Positions 24,070 to 31,942 of a stretch of 35,530 nucleotides of DNA are shown one piece after another. How positions within the stretch are numbered: the first letter of the stretch is position 1; each line of letters begins with the position of its first letter. The stretch is from Runella sp. GTDB lineage: Bacteria > Bacteroidota > Bacteroidia > Cytophagales > Spirosomataceae. A program made the translations under genes and the position numbers. The notes under the pieces were generated by a model. It saw only the letters and a program-made list of their open reading frames with translations. It ran no database searches and had not been told where the DNA came from. Where the stretch lies: the NCBI RefSeq assembly GCF_027484545.1, contig NZ_JAIXST010000069.1, positions 1-35,530 of the forward strand, given 5' to 3'.

Positions 24070-25573
24070 AGAAATTGCCGCCGTCGTTTGGCGTGGTTGC
24101 GATACACTGCGCGGTGCCGTTGACCCTACGCAGTATAAAGATTATGTCCTGACCATGCTTTTTGTCAAGTATCTTTCCGACGTATGGAAAGATAAAGTGG
24201 CGCAGTATGAAGAAAAATACGCCGGCGATGCCGAACGCATAGACCGTGCGCTGCGACGCGAACGGTTTTACGTTCCCGCCGAATGTACCTTCGACCACCT
24301 GTACCAAAATCGAGGCAATGATGACATTGGCGGCTTGATTGATGTGGCCCTGATGGGTTTGGAAGACGCCAACCGCGCAAAATTGGAAGGGGTGTTTCGT
24401 TCGGTGTCGTTTAACTCAGAATCTCAGCTGGGCCCTCCGATCGAACGAAATCGTCGCCTTAAAAACCTGTTAGTCGATTTCTCCGCCCTCGATTTGCAAC
24501 CGTCGCATTTACAAAATGATGATATTATCGGGGATGCCTACGAGTATCTGATCGGTGAGTTTGCCGGGCAGGCGGGCAAAAAAGCGGGGGAATTTTATAC
24601 CCCGTCAGAAGTATCGGAAATGCTGGCAAAATTGGTGGCTCCCCGCTCGGGTGACCGCATCTGCGACCCTACCTGCGGCTCCGGCTCGCTCCTGATTAAG
24701 GTGGCCAAGGAAGTGGGAAGTGATAACTTTTCGCTGTACGGACAGGAAAACAACGGCAGCACCTGGGCGCTTTGCCGCATGAATATGTTTTTGCACGGCA
24801 TGGATCGCGCCCGTATCGAATGGGGCGATACGCTCAACAACCCCAAGTTGATTGAAAACGACGCCCTGATGCGCTTCAACGTGGTGGTGGCTAATCCGCC
24901 TTTTTCGTTGGACAAATGGGGCGCGGAAAAAGCCATCGGCGACCCGCACAACCGCTACCACCGGGGCGTACCGCCCAAGTCAAAAGCTGATTTTGCGTTC
25001 ATCAGTCACATGATTGAAACGACCTACGAAACCGACGGGCGCGTGGGGGTCATCGTGCCCAACGGCGTGCTCTTTCGCGGCAGCTCCGAAGGTACGATTC
25101 GGCAACGATTGGTAGAAGAAAATCTCTTGGAGGCGGTCATCGGCCTGCCCGCCAATCTGTTTTTCGGGACGGGTATTCCGGCGGCAATCCTGCTCTTTAA
25201 TCGCGGCAAAGGCACCAATACCGACGTGCTGTTCATTGACACAAGCAAGGAATTTGACAGCGGAAAAAATCAAAACCGCCTCGGAGCCAACAGCATTGCG
25301 CACGTGCTTGATACCGTAAGCCGCTTCCGTACCGATGTTCCTAACCAAAGCGACGAAGGACGAGTGTTGGAAGAAAAATACGCTTACCGAGCTACGTTGG
25401 CCGAAATAAAGGGCAACGATTTTAACCTCAACCTGCCCCGCTACGTGGATACCTTTGAGGAAGAAGTAACGGTGGACATTGCGGCCACGAAAGCTAAGAT
25501 TCAACAACTCCGCGACGCCCTTGCCGACACCGAACGACAAATGGAAAAGTACTTGACTGATTTGGGATTCTAA
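24038..25573 (+). CDS. hsdM: Type I restriction-modification methyltransferase subunit HsdM
   Basis: A 511-residue N6-adenine DNA methyltransferase that works with HsdS and, with HsdR, forms the restriction complex. The N-terminal helical HsdM domain (REEIAAVVWRGCDTLRGAVD ... MLFVKYLSDVWKDK) is followed by the Rossmann catalytic domain. Motif I for S-adenosylmethionine is DPTCGSGS at 210-217, preceded by AGEFYTPSEV; motif IV is NPPF at 286-289; VGVIVPNGVLFRGSSEG and GLPANLFFGTGIPAAILLFN are later family blocks. A C-terminal coiled coil (AATKAKIQQLRDALADTERQ) would contact HsdS. The ATG at 24038 lies inside the end of half-hsdS, so translation may be coupled. By eye it is clearly richer in GC than flanking genes, suggesting transfer. 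Confidence 0.96.
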   Translation: MLPLKRTLSREEIAAVVWRGCDTLRGAVDPTQYKDYVLTMLFVKYLSDVWKDKVAQYEEKYAGDAERIDRALRRERFYVPAECTFDHLYQNRGNDDIGGLIDVALMGLEDANRAKLEGVFRSVSFNSESQLGPPIERNRRLKNLLVDFSALDLQPSHLQNDDIIGDAYEYLIGEFAGQAGKKAGEFYTPSEVSEMLAKLVAPRSGDRICDPTCGSGSLLIKVAKEVGSDNFSLYGQENNGSTWALCRMNMFLHGMDRARIEWGDTLNNPKLIENDALMRFNVVVANPPFSLDKWGAEKAIGDPHNRYHRGVPPKSKADFAFISHMIETTYETDGRVGVIVPNGVLFRGSSEGTIRQRLVEENLLEAVIGLPANLFFGTGIPAAILLFNRGKGTNTDVLFIDTSKEFDSGKNQNRLGANSIAHVLDTVSRFRTDVPNQSDEGRVLEEKYAYRATLAEIKGNDFNLNLPRYVDTFEEEVTVDIAATKAKIQQLRDALADTERQMEKYLTDLGF

Positions 25574-25588
25574 ATTTACTTTTTCTGT

Positions 25589-26035
25589 ATGGAGCCGATT
25601 CATCATTTTACTGAAATTTTGACGTTGATTCAGCAGGCCCGGCAGCGGGCAGTGGCGAGTGTCAATCGGGAATTGATAGACCTCTATCAAAAGGTCGGCG
25701 GATATATCAGCCAAAAAATAGAAATCAGCGAATGGGGAGATGGTACTGTGGTACAACTTGCACGCTATTTGCAACAGCAACACCCTGATTTGAAAGGTTT
25801 TAGTCGTCAGGGTTTGTACCGAATGCGTCAGTTTTATGAAGCGTATCGTAATGCCTCCGAAATTGTCTCACCACTGGTGAGACAATTGAGCTGGACGCAT
25901 CACCTCATTCTTCTCTCGCAATGTAAAACCCCCGAAGAGCGACAGTTTTATTTGTTTTTGGCCGTGAAAGAGTCCTCCCCTTCCCGAACAGCGCCGCATT
26001 GCGGCCGTGTTGGGTACGTGGGATACCGCTATTGA
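25589..26035 (+). pseudogene. DUF1016 (YhcG-like) N-terminal fragment, 3' end lost
   Basis: Residues 1-128 match the DUF1016 N-terminal domain: IQQARQRAVASVNRELIDLY, YISQKIEISEWGDGTVVQLA, GFSRQGLYRMRQFYEAYRN, and VSPLVRQLSWTHHLILLSQC. Full proteins are about 330-370 residues with a C-terminal PD-(D/E)xK nuclease domain, which is absent here. After codon GAG at 25970-25972 the sequence stops resembling the family and continues out of frame through hsdS DNA, ending at 26035 with an unrelated 20-residue tail. DUF1016 genes are frequent passengers in type I loci. It starts 15 bp after hsdM. A fragment with a remaining helix-turn-helix-like domain could still be made, but its nuclease function is lost. 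Confidence 0.85.
25861..25887. repeat. Perfect 27-bp palindrome in the DUF1016 coding region
   Basis: Arm 25861-25873 (AATTGTCTCACCA) is the exact reverse complement of 25875-25887 around a single central base. It encodes the conserved IVSPLVRQL stretch. The one-base centre is too tight for an RNA hairpin loop without fraying, but it could be a symmetric protein site. Confidence 0.85.
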
Positions 26036-26705
26036 GCAAACCACCGAGCTGCTCAAAGCCCTCCGCGCCCGTCATCGCGGCTTGATGCACCAACTCCTTA
26101 CGGGAAAAGTGCGTTTGCCGGGGTTTGGCGGTGAGTGGCGTTCCGTGAAATTAGGGGAAGTCTTCAAAGAACGTAATCAGTCGGGCTATAACAATTTGCC
26201 TTTGTTGTCTATTACTGCCGAAAAAGGGGTCATAAATCGGGATGAATTAGAAAAAAGAGATACTTCAAATGAGGACAAATCAAAATACAAACGCATCTGT
26301 GTTGGCGATATAGGCTATAATACAATGCGAATGTGGCAAGGGCGTTCTGCTGTTTCGTCATTAGAAGGGATTGTAAGTCCGGCTTATACAATCGTCACAC
26401 CGAAAGAGGGTACTGACGTTCAATATATGGGACACTTATTCAAGTTGCCTGAAATGATTCATCGGTTTTACCGTAACTCGCAGGGTTTAGTGGATGATAC
26501 CCTGAACTGCAAATTCCCAGAGTTTGCAAAAGTAAGAGTTGCCATACCTTCTACCATTCAAGAACAACGTGCCATAGCGCAGGTGTTGGATGCTTCGCTG
26601 AAAGAAATTCAGCAGCAGGAGGCCAAATTGGAGGTGTTGCGGGAGCAAAAACGTGGCCTGATGCAGTGCCTACTCACGGGGCGGGTGCGAGTGCCGGTGG
26701 CCTAA
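26007..26705 (+). CDS. C-terminal half of a second HsdS, 5' truncated
   Basis: Homology to HsdS begins at about 25973, in a different frame from DUF1016, with PPLPEQRRIAAVLGTWDTAI, the block that normally follows the first recognition domain. It continues with the central coiled region (KALRARHRGLMHQLLTGKVR), one complete target-recognition domain (EWRSVKLGEVFKERNQSGYN ... FPEFAKVRVAIPSTIQEQ) and the second coiled region (EAKLEVLREQKRGLMQCLLT). About 170 N-terminal residues, including the first recognition domain, are missing. The frame is open only from 25968 (TGA at 25965), so translation would have to start at the GTG at 26007 or a nearby codon, perhaps by reinitiation after the DUF1016 stop at 26035. 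It may give a half-S subunit that could pair with itself or with the upstream half-S, or be a remnant. Confidence 0.8.
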   Translation: MLGTWDTAIEQTTELLKALRARHRGLMHQLLTGKVRLPGFGGEWRSVKLGEVFKERNQSGYNNLPLLSITAEKGVINRDELEKRDTSNEDKSKYKRICVGDIGYNTMRMWQGRSAVSSLEGIVSPAYTIVTPKEGTDVQYMGHLFKLPEMIHRFYRNSQGLVDDTLNCKFPEFAKVRVAIPSTIQEQRAIAQVLDASLKEIQQQEAKLEVLREQKRGLMQCLLTGRVRVPVA

Positions 26706-26725
26706 CGCAGCTTAAAAAATGAATG

Positions 26726-26749
26726 GCAACCTTCGCGGTTGCTTTTTTT
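26726..26749 (+). terminator. Intrinsic terminator after the truncated hsdS
   Basis: GCAACC (26726-26731) pairs with GGTTGC (26737-26742) around TTCGC and is followed by seven T. It lies 20 bp after the hsdS stop and separates this operon from hsdR. Confidence 0.88.
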
Positions 26750-26771
26750 GAGGGTTATTTTTTATTTTTGT

Positions 26772-26839
26772 AACGCTCTACAAAAAATATTTTTCATAAA
26801 AGAGCACACTTTTGTGAACTTAATAATTTGTAGAGTGTT
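26772..26839. repeat. 13-bp inverted repeat in the hsdS-hsdR gap
   Basis: AACGCTCTACAAA (26772-26784) and TTTGTAGAGTGTT (26827-26839) pair at 12 of 13 positions. The 42-nt interior holds a smaller palindrome (CACACTTTTGTG). No open frame of note is present. Confidence 0.65.
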
Positions 26840-26884
26840 TCAAATCGTGTAGATATATTTGAAAATTACGACTGTACGAAAGAT

Positions 26885-27252
26885 GTTCACGGATTTTTAC
26901 AGATTTACTACGCTGTTTAATTAGTTTCTTCATGATTTACCCGCTGATTTACGCTGATTCTAAAAACCGCAGATAACCGCAGATTTTGGGTTATTAATTA
27001 AGTTAATGAGCTTATCTGTGCCAATCTGCGTTGTATCTTAATCTGCGTTTATCTGCGGGATAAGAAATATTACATTACTTTTCAAACAGTGTATTTACCC
27101 AAAAATCCGTGAAAATCTGTGGTGCCTGCATGGCAGCGGCACGGTACGCCGTCGCGGAACCGTCCGCGTTATCCGCGTTCCATCTTTGAAAATCAATCCT
27201 TCGTACCGTACTAAATCATAAATCGTAAATCAGCAATCACAAATCGTAAATA
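26885..27252. repeat. Mosaic of dispersed-type intergenic repeats before hsdR
   Basis: This gene-free stretch consists of repeated words. CCGCAGATAACCGCAGAT (26967-26984) and ATCTGCGTTTATCTGCGG (27041-27058) are inverted copies at 17 of 18 positions, with AATCTGCG again between them. CACGGATTTTTACAGATT near 26889 is answered by CCGTGAAAATCTGTGG near 27107. A GC-rich core CGGTACGCCGTCGCGG at 27142-27157 matches the hairpin at 17796-17811 in inverse orientation. TCCGCGTTATCCGCGTTCC follows, then AAATCGTAAATC-type words at about 27209-27252. I saw no promoter consensus for hsdR among them, and no coding potential. Confidence 0.75.
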
Positions 27253-27257
27253 GCCTC

Positions 27258-30200
27258 ATGGAAACGCCCTCCCTGCTCGAAAACGACATCAGCAAAATCC
27301 CCGCGCTGCACCTGCTGGTGCAGATGGGATACGTACCGCTTACGCCTGCCCAAGCCCTGGCCGAGCGCGGAGGGCGCAGCAGTGCCGTATTGTTTGAGGA
27401 AATTTTAAGAAAACAACTCCACGCCCTCAACAGCATCACCTACCGGGGGCGCGTGTATCCGTTTTCGGAAACCAACCTCAATGCCGCGATTTTAGCCCTG
27501 CGCGATTTGCCCGTGCAAGACGGCTACACAAGCGCCAACAAGGCCATGTATGACTTGGTGACGTTGGGCAAAAGTTTTGAGCAGGTCATTGAAGGCGACC
27601 GCAAAAGTTATTCGCTGAAATACGTGGATTGGGAACGACCCGAAAACAACGTGTATCACGTCGTGCCCGAGTTCAGCGTACTCCGTACGGAGCGGCACGA
27701 TGCCTATCGCCCCGACTTGGTACTGTTCATCAACGGTATTCCGATGGGTGTCATTGAGTGCAAAAGCCCCAAAAAAGACGCCATCCAACGGGCCATTCAC
27801 CAACATATTGACTATCAGCGCACAGACGGGATTCGGAGCCTGTACCATTATTCCAATATTTTACTGGCCTTGGCCGGTAATGAAGCCCGCTACGCCACCA
27901 CCGACACCCAAGAAGAATTTTGGGCAGCTTGGCGCGAGCAAACCCCGCAGGAAATCCGACAGGCCGACGAATCCCGTTTGGAGCAACTGATTAACAGCCC
28001 TTTACCTCCCCAACACGAGGCCACAGTACTGGCAAGCATGAACGAGGCATCGCGGCAGTTTTACCGCGACCTTCGGCTGGCACCCGTCGGTGTGAGTGAG
28101 CAGGATCGTTTGCTGTACAGTTTGTGCCGTCCAGAGCGCCTGCTCGACCTCCTGCTCAATTACATTGTGTTTGATGACAACGTCAAAAAAATAGCGCGTT
28201 ATCAGCAGTATTTCACCGTTCGGCAAACTTTGGAGCGGGTCAGCCGCATAGATGCTGCTACAGGGCGGCGGGCGGGCGGGGTCATTTGGCACACGCAAGG
28301 GAGCGGTAAATCGCTCACGATGGTGATGCTGGCGCAGCTTCTGGCCAAACATCCCGACATTCCCAATCCTAAAATTCTGCTCGTGACCGACCGCGTTGAT
28401 TTAGACAATCAGTTGACGGAAACCTTTCAGAAATGCAAAAAAGAGGTGGTACAAGCTACTACGGGCGCTTCCAAAGAAATACGGAACAAACTTTCGGGCA
28501 ATGAACCCGAGCCAATCGTTGAACTTGCCGAAAAGCTAAATCCCAAAAAGCCAGTGCGAGATACGAGTTTGTTGGCCCTGCTGCACGAAAAGTCAGACGA
28601 TATTGTCACGACAGTCATCAATAAGTTTGAAATTGCCCTCAAAACCAACGGCGAGCCAATGGACTCGCCCAACTTGTTTGTTTTGGTGGACGAAGCCCAC
28701 CGCACCCAACACGGCAATTTTCACGGCAGTATGCGGCGATTGTTTCCAAACGCCTGTTTTTTAGGGTTTACGGGAACTCCCCTGATGAAAGCGGAAAAAA
28801 ATACCGCTCGGCAGTTTGGCGGGTTGATAGAACCCGCCTACACCATTCGCGATGCCGTAGAAGATGGAGCCGTAGTGCCGCTGCTGTACGAAGGGCGGCA
28901 CCACCATATTTCTACCAATGCTTCGGCCATCAACCGTTATTTTGACAAAGTAGCCGAACCCCTCAGCGACTACGGGAAGAAAAAACTCAAACAGAAGTTT
29001 AGTCGCATTGATGCCCTCAACGAAGCCGACCAAGTCATTTACGCCCGGGCGTGGGACATTGTAGAGCATTTTGTCAATAACTATCAAGGAACGGGCATGA
29101 AAGGACAGTTGGTGGTGGGCAAAAAATGGCAGGCCGTTCGGTACAAAAAGTACATTGACGAAATTGGTGAGTCCAATGAAGAAAAGCGAGTAACCTGCGA
29201 GGTCATTATTTCACCCCCCGAAGTACACGAGGGCGATGACGACGAAAATGATGGTTACGAAGGTGATGTACGAAGTTTTTGGAAACGGCAAATGGACCGC
29301 CATAAAAATGCTGAAAACTACGAAAAAACGCTCGTCAGCGCGTTTAAAAAGCAGGAAGTCCCCGAGTTGTTGATCGTTGTTGACAAACTGCTTACCGGTT
29401 TTGATGCCCCGGCCAATGCAGTGCTGTACCTTACCCGTTCGTTGAAAGAGCATACTTTATTACAGGCCATTGCGCGAGTCAATCGGGTATTTCCCGGCAA
29501 GCCTTACGGGTTGATTGTGGATTATTATGGCAATCTCGGCAACCTCGACCAAGCGTTGAATTTGTATTCTGGTTTGAAAAATTTTGACGCGGAAGATTTA
29601 CAGGGAGCGCTCAAAAGCATTGATTCAGAAACCGCCAAGTTGCCCCAGGCACACGCCGATTTGTGGAGTGTTTTTGACGGTGTCGGCAATAAAATAGACA
29701 TAAATGCCTACGAAGAATGGCTTTTTTACGAAGATCGGCGTGTCGGATTTTATGAGAAACTGTCGGTGTATGCCCGTTTGCTCAAACTGTCGCTTTCCAG
29801 CGTGTCTTTTATGCAAAAAACACCGGATGAACAGATAAAAAGGTATAAAAACGACGCTAAATTTTTTATTGAACTGCGTGACTTGGTGAAATGGCGGTAT
29901 TCAGACGAACCCAACTACGCCGTCTATGAGCCGCAGATTCGTAAACTGATTGATAAATACATCACTACGGAGGGGGAGACGCTCGTAGTAACGCCCGAAT
30001 TTGCCTTGCTGGATCAGGAGCAACGCCAAACCGAAATGGCGAAGCAGGCAGGTCAGGCCGCACAGGCAGACTATATTGCAAGCAGAACACTGAGGGCCAT
30101 TGAGTTGCGCGTGAATGAGTCACCCGAGTTGTATCGAAATTTGGCGGAATTGATTCAGGAAACCATCGAAGCGTATTATGCCAAGCGCATTTCGGAAGGA

Positions 30201-30590
30201 GAGTTTTTGCAAAGAGTGATGACGCATGAGCAGGCGTTTTTGGAGGAACGAGTGGAAGGCGCTCCGGGAGCATTGCAGCAAAACCCCGTAGCGATGGCCT
30301 TTTATGGCGTAGCCAAAGGGTTGATAGGTAAAATAGTGACAGAACAATCAGACGATTTTTTTGCTAAACTGGCTTTGGGCATTGATGCGGCTATCCGGGA
30401 GCGTATTTTGGAAAAGGGACGCCCTTTGGTGGATTGGCAAAACAACATTGACTTGGCCGGAAAGATACGGATAGACTTGGACGATTTTATTTTTGAACAA
30501 TGTCGGCCCGCAGCAGTTACGCTGCCGTTTGATTTGGTGGATCAACTCATTGAAGGTTGCCTGAACATTGCTAAACTGCGCTATGTATGA
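27258..30590 (+). CDS. hsdR: Type I restriction endonuclease subunit HsdR
   Basis: A 1110-residue motor/nuclease subunit that translocates DNA with ATP and cuts it when HsdM/HsdS meet unmethylated sites. The N-terminal PD-(D/E)xK nuclease is at ~130-220 with Asp153, Glu167 and Lys169 (RPDLVLFINGIPMGVIECKS). The SF2 helicase follows: Walker A GSGKS at 348-352, DEAH at 478-481, FTGTPL, later VDKLLTGFDAPANAVLYLTR and LLQAIARVNRVFPGKPYGLI. The C-terminal ~350 residues are helical and would bind the methyltransferase core. Length is normal. It shares the raised GC of hsdM. It lies beyond a terminator and about 550 bp of repeats from the rest of the operon, so it needs its own promoter, which I could not identify. 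The stop overlaps the next gene by 4 bp. Confidence 0.96.
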   Translation: METPSLLENDISKIPALHLLVQMGYVPLTPAQALAERGGRSSAVLFEEILRKQLHALNSITYRGRVYPFSETNLNAAILALRDLPVQDGYTSANKAMYDLVTLGKSFEQVIEGDRKSYSLKYVDWERPENNVYHVVPEFSVLRTERHDAYRPDLVLFINGIPMGVIECKSPKKDAIQRAIHQHIDYQRTDGIRSLYHYSNILLALAGNEARYATTDTQEEFWAAWREQTPQEIRQADESRLEQLINSPLPPQHEATVLASMNEASRQFYRDLRLAPVGVSEQDRLLYSLCRPERLLDLLLNYIVFDDNVKKIARYQQYFTVRQTLERVSRIDAATGRRAGGVIWHTQGSGKSLTMVMLAQLLAKHPDIPNPKILLVTDRVDLDNQLTETFQKCKKEVVQATTGASKEIRNKLSGNEPEPIVELAEKLNPKKPVRDTSLLALLHEKSDDIVTTVINKFEIALKTNGEPMDSPNLFVLVDEAHRTQHGNFHGSMRRLFPNACFLGFTGTPLMKAEKNTARQFGGLIEPAYTIRDAVEDGAVVPLLYEGRHHHISTNASAINRYFDKVAEPLSDYGKKKLKQKFSRIDALNEADQVIYARAWDIVEHFVNNYQGTGMKGQLVVGKKWQAVRYKKYIDEIGESNEEKRVTCEVIISPPEVHEGDDDENDGYEGDVRSFWKRQMDRHKNAENYEKTLVSAFKKQEVPELLIVVDKLLTGFDAPANAVLYLTRSLKEHTLLQAIARVNRVFPGKPYGLIVDYYGNLGNLDQALNLYSGLKNFDAEDLQGALKSIDSETAKLPQAHADLWSVFDGVGNKIDINAYEEWLFYEDRRVGFYEKLSVYARLLKLSLSSVSFMQKTPDEQIKRYKNDAKFFIELRDLVKWRYSDEPNYAVYEPQIRKLIDKYITTEGETLVVTPEFALLDQEQRQTEMAKQAGQAAQADYIASRTLRAIELRVNESPELYRNLAELIQETIEAYYAKRISEGEFLQRVMTHEQAFLEERVEGAPGALQQNPVAMAFYGVAKGLIGKIVTEQSDDFFAKLALGIDAAIRERILEKGRPLVDWQNNIDLAGKIRIDLDDFIFEQCRPAAVTLPFDLVDQLIEGCLNIAKLRYV

Positions 30591-31294
30591 GTGAGGAGTT
30601 GATGAGTGTAGCGTTTGGGCTGCAAACCATTGCATACGAATTAAGGCGTACAGCCAGAAAATCGGTACGGATACAAGTGCATCCCAACGCTACAGTTCGC
30701 GTGATTGCCCCGCTTGAACTTACCGAGGATGAAGTGGCGAAAGCAGTGAAACAAAAAGCCGCTTGGATTTTGAAGCAATTGCGTTTTTTTGAACAGTTTC
30801 GCCCGCTGACACCGCCGCGACAATTTCGTTCGGGAGAAACCCATCGATACTTGGGGCGTCAGTATCGTCTCAAATTGATGAAGGGAGAAAAATCCATCCG
30901 GATGATGGCCGGTTTTATCGAAATAAGCCTGCCTGACCCTATTCCAGAAACGGTTGCTGCCGTTTTGGATGGATGGTATCGCCAACGGGCGGAAATTTAT
31001 TTTCAACGTATTTTGACAGAAGTCATGCCCCGTTTTGAATCATACGGGTGGACTGTACCGGAAATAAAACTTCGTAAAATGCCTACCCGTTGGGGCAGTT
31101 GTACCTCAGCAGGGGTTATTTACCTTAATCCCGACCTGATTAAAGCATCAGGCAGCAGCATCGAATACGTGATTATACACGAACTCTGTCATTTGGCCCA
31201 TCGTCTCCACAATCAGAAATTCTACGAGTTATTAGGTCGAATCCTGCCTGATTGGCAGCGACGTAAACAAAATTTGGAACGGATGATGGTGTGA
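30587..31294 (+). CDS. YgjP-like (DUF45) zinc metallopeptidase
   Basis: A 235-residue putative metallopeptidase. The zinc motif HELCH is at 198-202 (YVIIHELCHLAHRLHNQKFY; third ligand probably His208), after the family block LRKMPTRWGSCTSAGVIYLN. The N-terminus (VRIQVHPNATVRVIAPLEL) is the usual beta-rich start of DUF45 proteins. No signal peptide is present, so it is cytosolic. Start ATG at 30587 overlaps the hsdR stop as ATGA, a classic translational coupling. DUF45/M48-type genes frequently follow hsdR in type I loci. A role in trimming or regulating the restriction complex is possible, by analogy with ClpXP control of HsdR in E. coli, but nothing in the sequence shows the substrate. Confidence 0.88.
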   Translation: MSEELMSVAFGLQTIAYELRRTARKSVRIQVHPNATVRVIAPLELTEDEVAKAVKQKAAWILKQLRFFEQFRPLTPPRQFRSGETHRYLGRQYRLKLMKGEKSIRMMAGFIEISLPDPIPETVAAVLDGWYRQRAEIYFQRILTEVMPRFESYGWTVPEIKLRKMPTRWGSCTSAGVIYLNPDLIKASGSSIEYVIIHELCHLAHRLHNQKFYELLGRILPDWQRRKQNLERMMV

Positions 31295-31318
31295 AAAGTA
31301 TCAAACCTATAAGTACTT

Positions 31319-31942
31319 TTATTTTCTGCACTTCGCTAATCCATCGGAGGCTGATTTATCGCCCGGCCGATTTAGTAACGCTTTGGTGAACAGTACTCTG
31401 GCTTCTTCGGTACGGCCAAGGTTTAAATAAGAACAGCCGAGCATGTGATTGGCATCGTAATCGAAAGGATACATATTGGCCACTAATTCAAAGTACTTGG
31501 CAGCGGCATCGTACTTTTTGGCGGTGTAATAGCCCACTCCTACCCAATAATTAGCCGTACTGTTGTAGGGGTCAATCTTTAGGATAGCCTCGTACATTTC
31601 AAAGGCTTTGTCATATTTTTGGGCTGCGTTGGCGGGTTTTATGTAGCCCATTCTTGCCTCTACGCTGTATTTTTTCAAGTCAATGGCTTTCTGATAATAG
31701 TCCATCGATGACGCGTAGTTTTTGGCATTGTAATATAGCCATCCCAAGCGCAGATTACATTCGTAACTGTCTGCTTTATAAGCTTTTTTGACTTCTTCGA
31801 TGGCTTGGGTATAGTTGCCTTTGTATTCGCTCGTGTAGCTTGCATTAAATGCTTTTTGGATGTCGGTGGCAGTCTGACCTTTCACCGTAAATGCGACGGA
31901 AAAGAAGGTAATGACAAGGGTTAATTTCTTTAAAAACTCCAT
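31319..31942 (-). CDS. Exported TPR-repeat protein
   Basis: A 207-residue protein with a signal peptide (MEFLKKLTLVITFFSVAFTV, cleavage near KGQ-T) and about five tetratricopeptide repeats covering the rest, for example YNAKNYASSMDYYQKAIDLK, DKAFEMYEAILKIDPYNSTA, KYDAAAKYFELVANMYPFDY and TEEARVLFTKALLNRPGDKS. TPR arrays form scaffolds for protein complexes; here the location is the periplasm. Its start overlaps the end of the upstream TPR/barrel gene by 13 bp, so it is the last gene of the minus-strand operon containing the M23 peptidase and urea-transporter-like protein. It converges on the metallopeptidase gene, 24 bp away. No specific partner can be named. Confidence 0.85.
   Translation of the reverse strand: MEFLKKLTLVITFFSVAFTVKGQTATDIQKAFNASYTSEYKGNYTQAIEEVKKAYKADSYECNLRLGWLYYNAKNYASSMDYYQKAIDLKKYSVEARMGYIKPANAAQKYDKAFEMYEAILKIDPYNSTANYWVGVGYYTAKKYDAAAKYFELVANMYPFDYDANHMLGCSYLNLGRTEEARVLFTKALLNRPGDKSASDGLAKCRK

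Noticed and set aside
26885-27182. Regularly recurring words that could suggest a CRISPR array
   Set aside because: Repeat words are short, unevenly spaced and in both orientations, no constant-length spacers are present, and no cas genes lie nearby.
23430-31294. BREX, DISARM or another multi-gene defence system around the methyltransferase
   Set aside because: No PglZ, BrxC/L, DrmA/B or similar genes; the contents are those of a type I system with a DUF1016 remnant and a metallopeptidase.
31294-31320. AAAAGTA ... TACTTTT inverted pair between convergent genes, as a bidirectional terminator
   Set aside because: Only 7 bp, all weak pairs except one, with a 13-nt loop; it also runs into the TPR gene's stop. 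Not strong enough to annotate.
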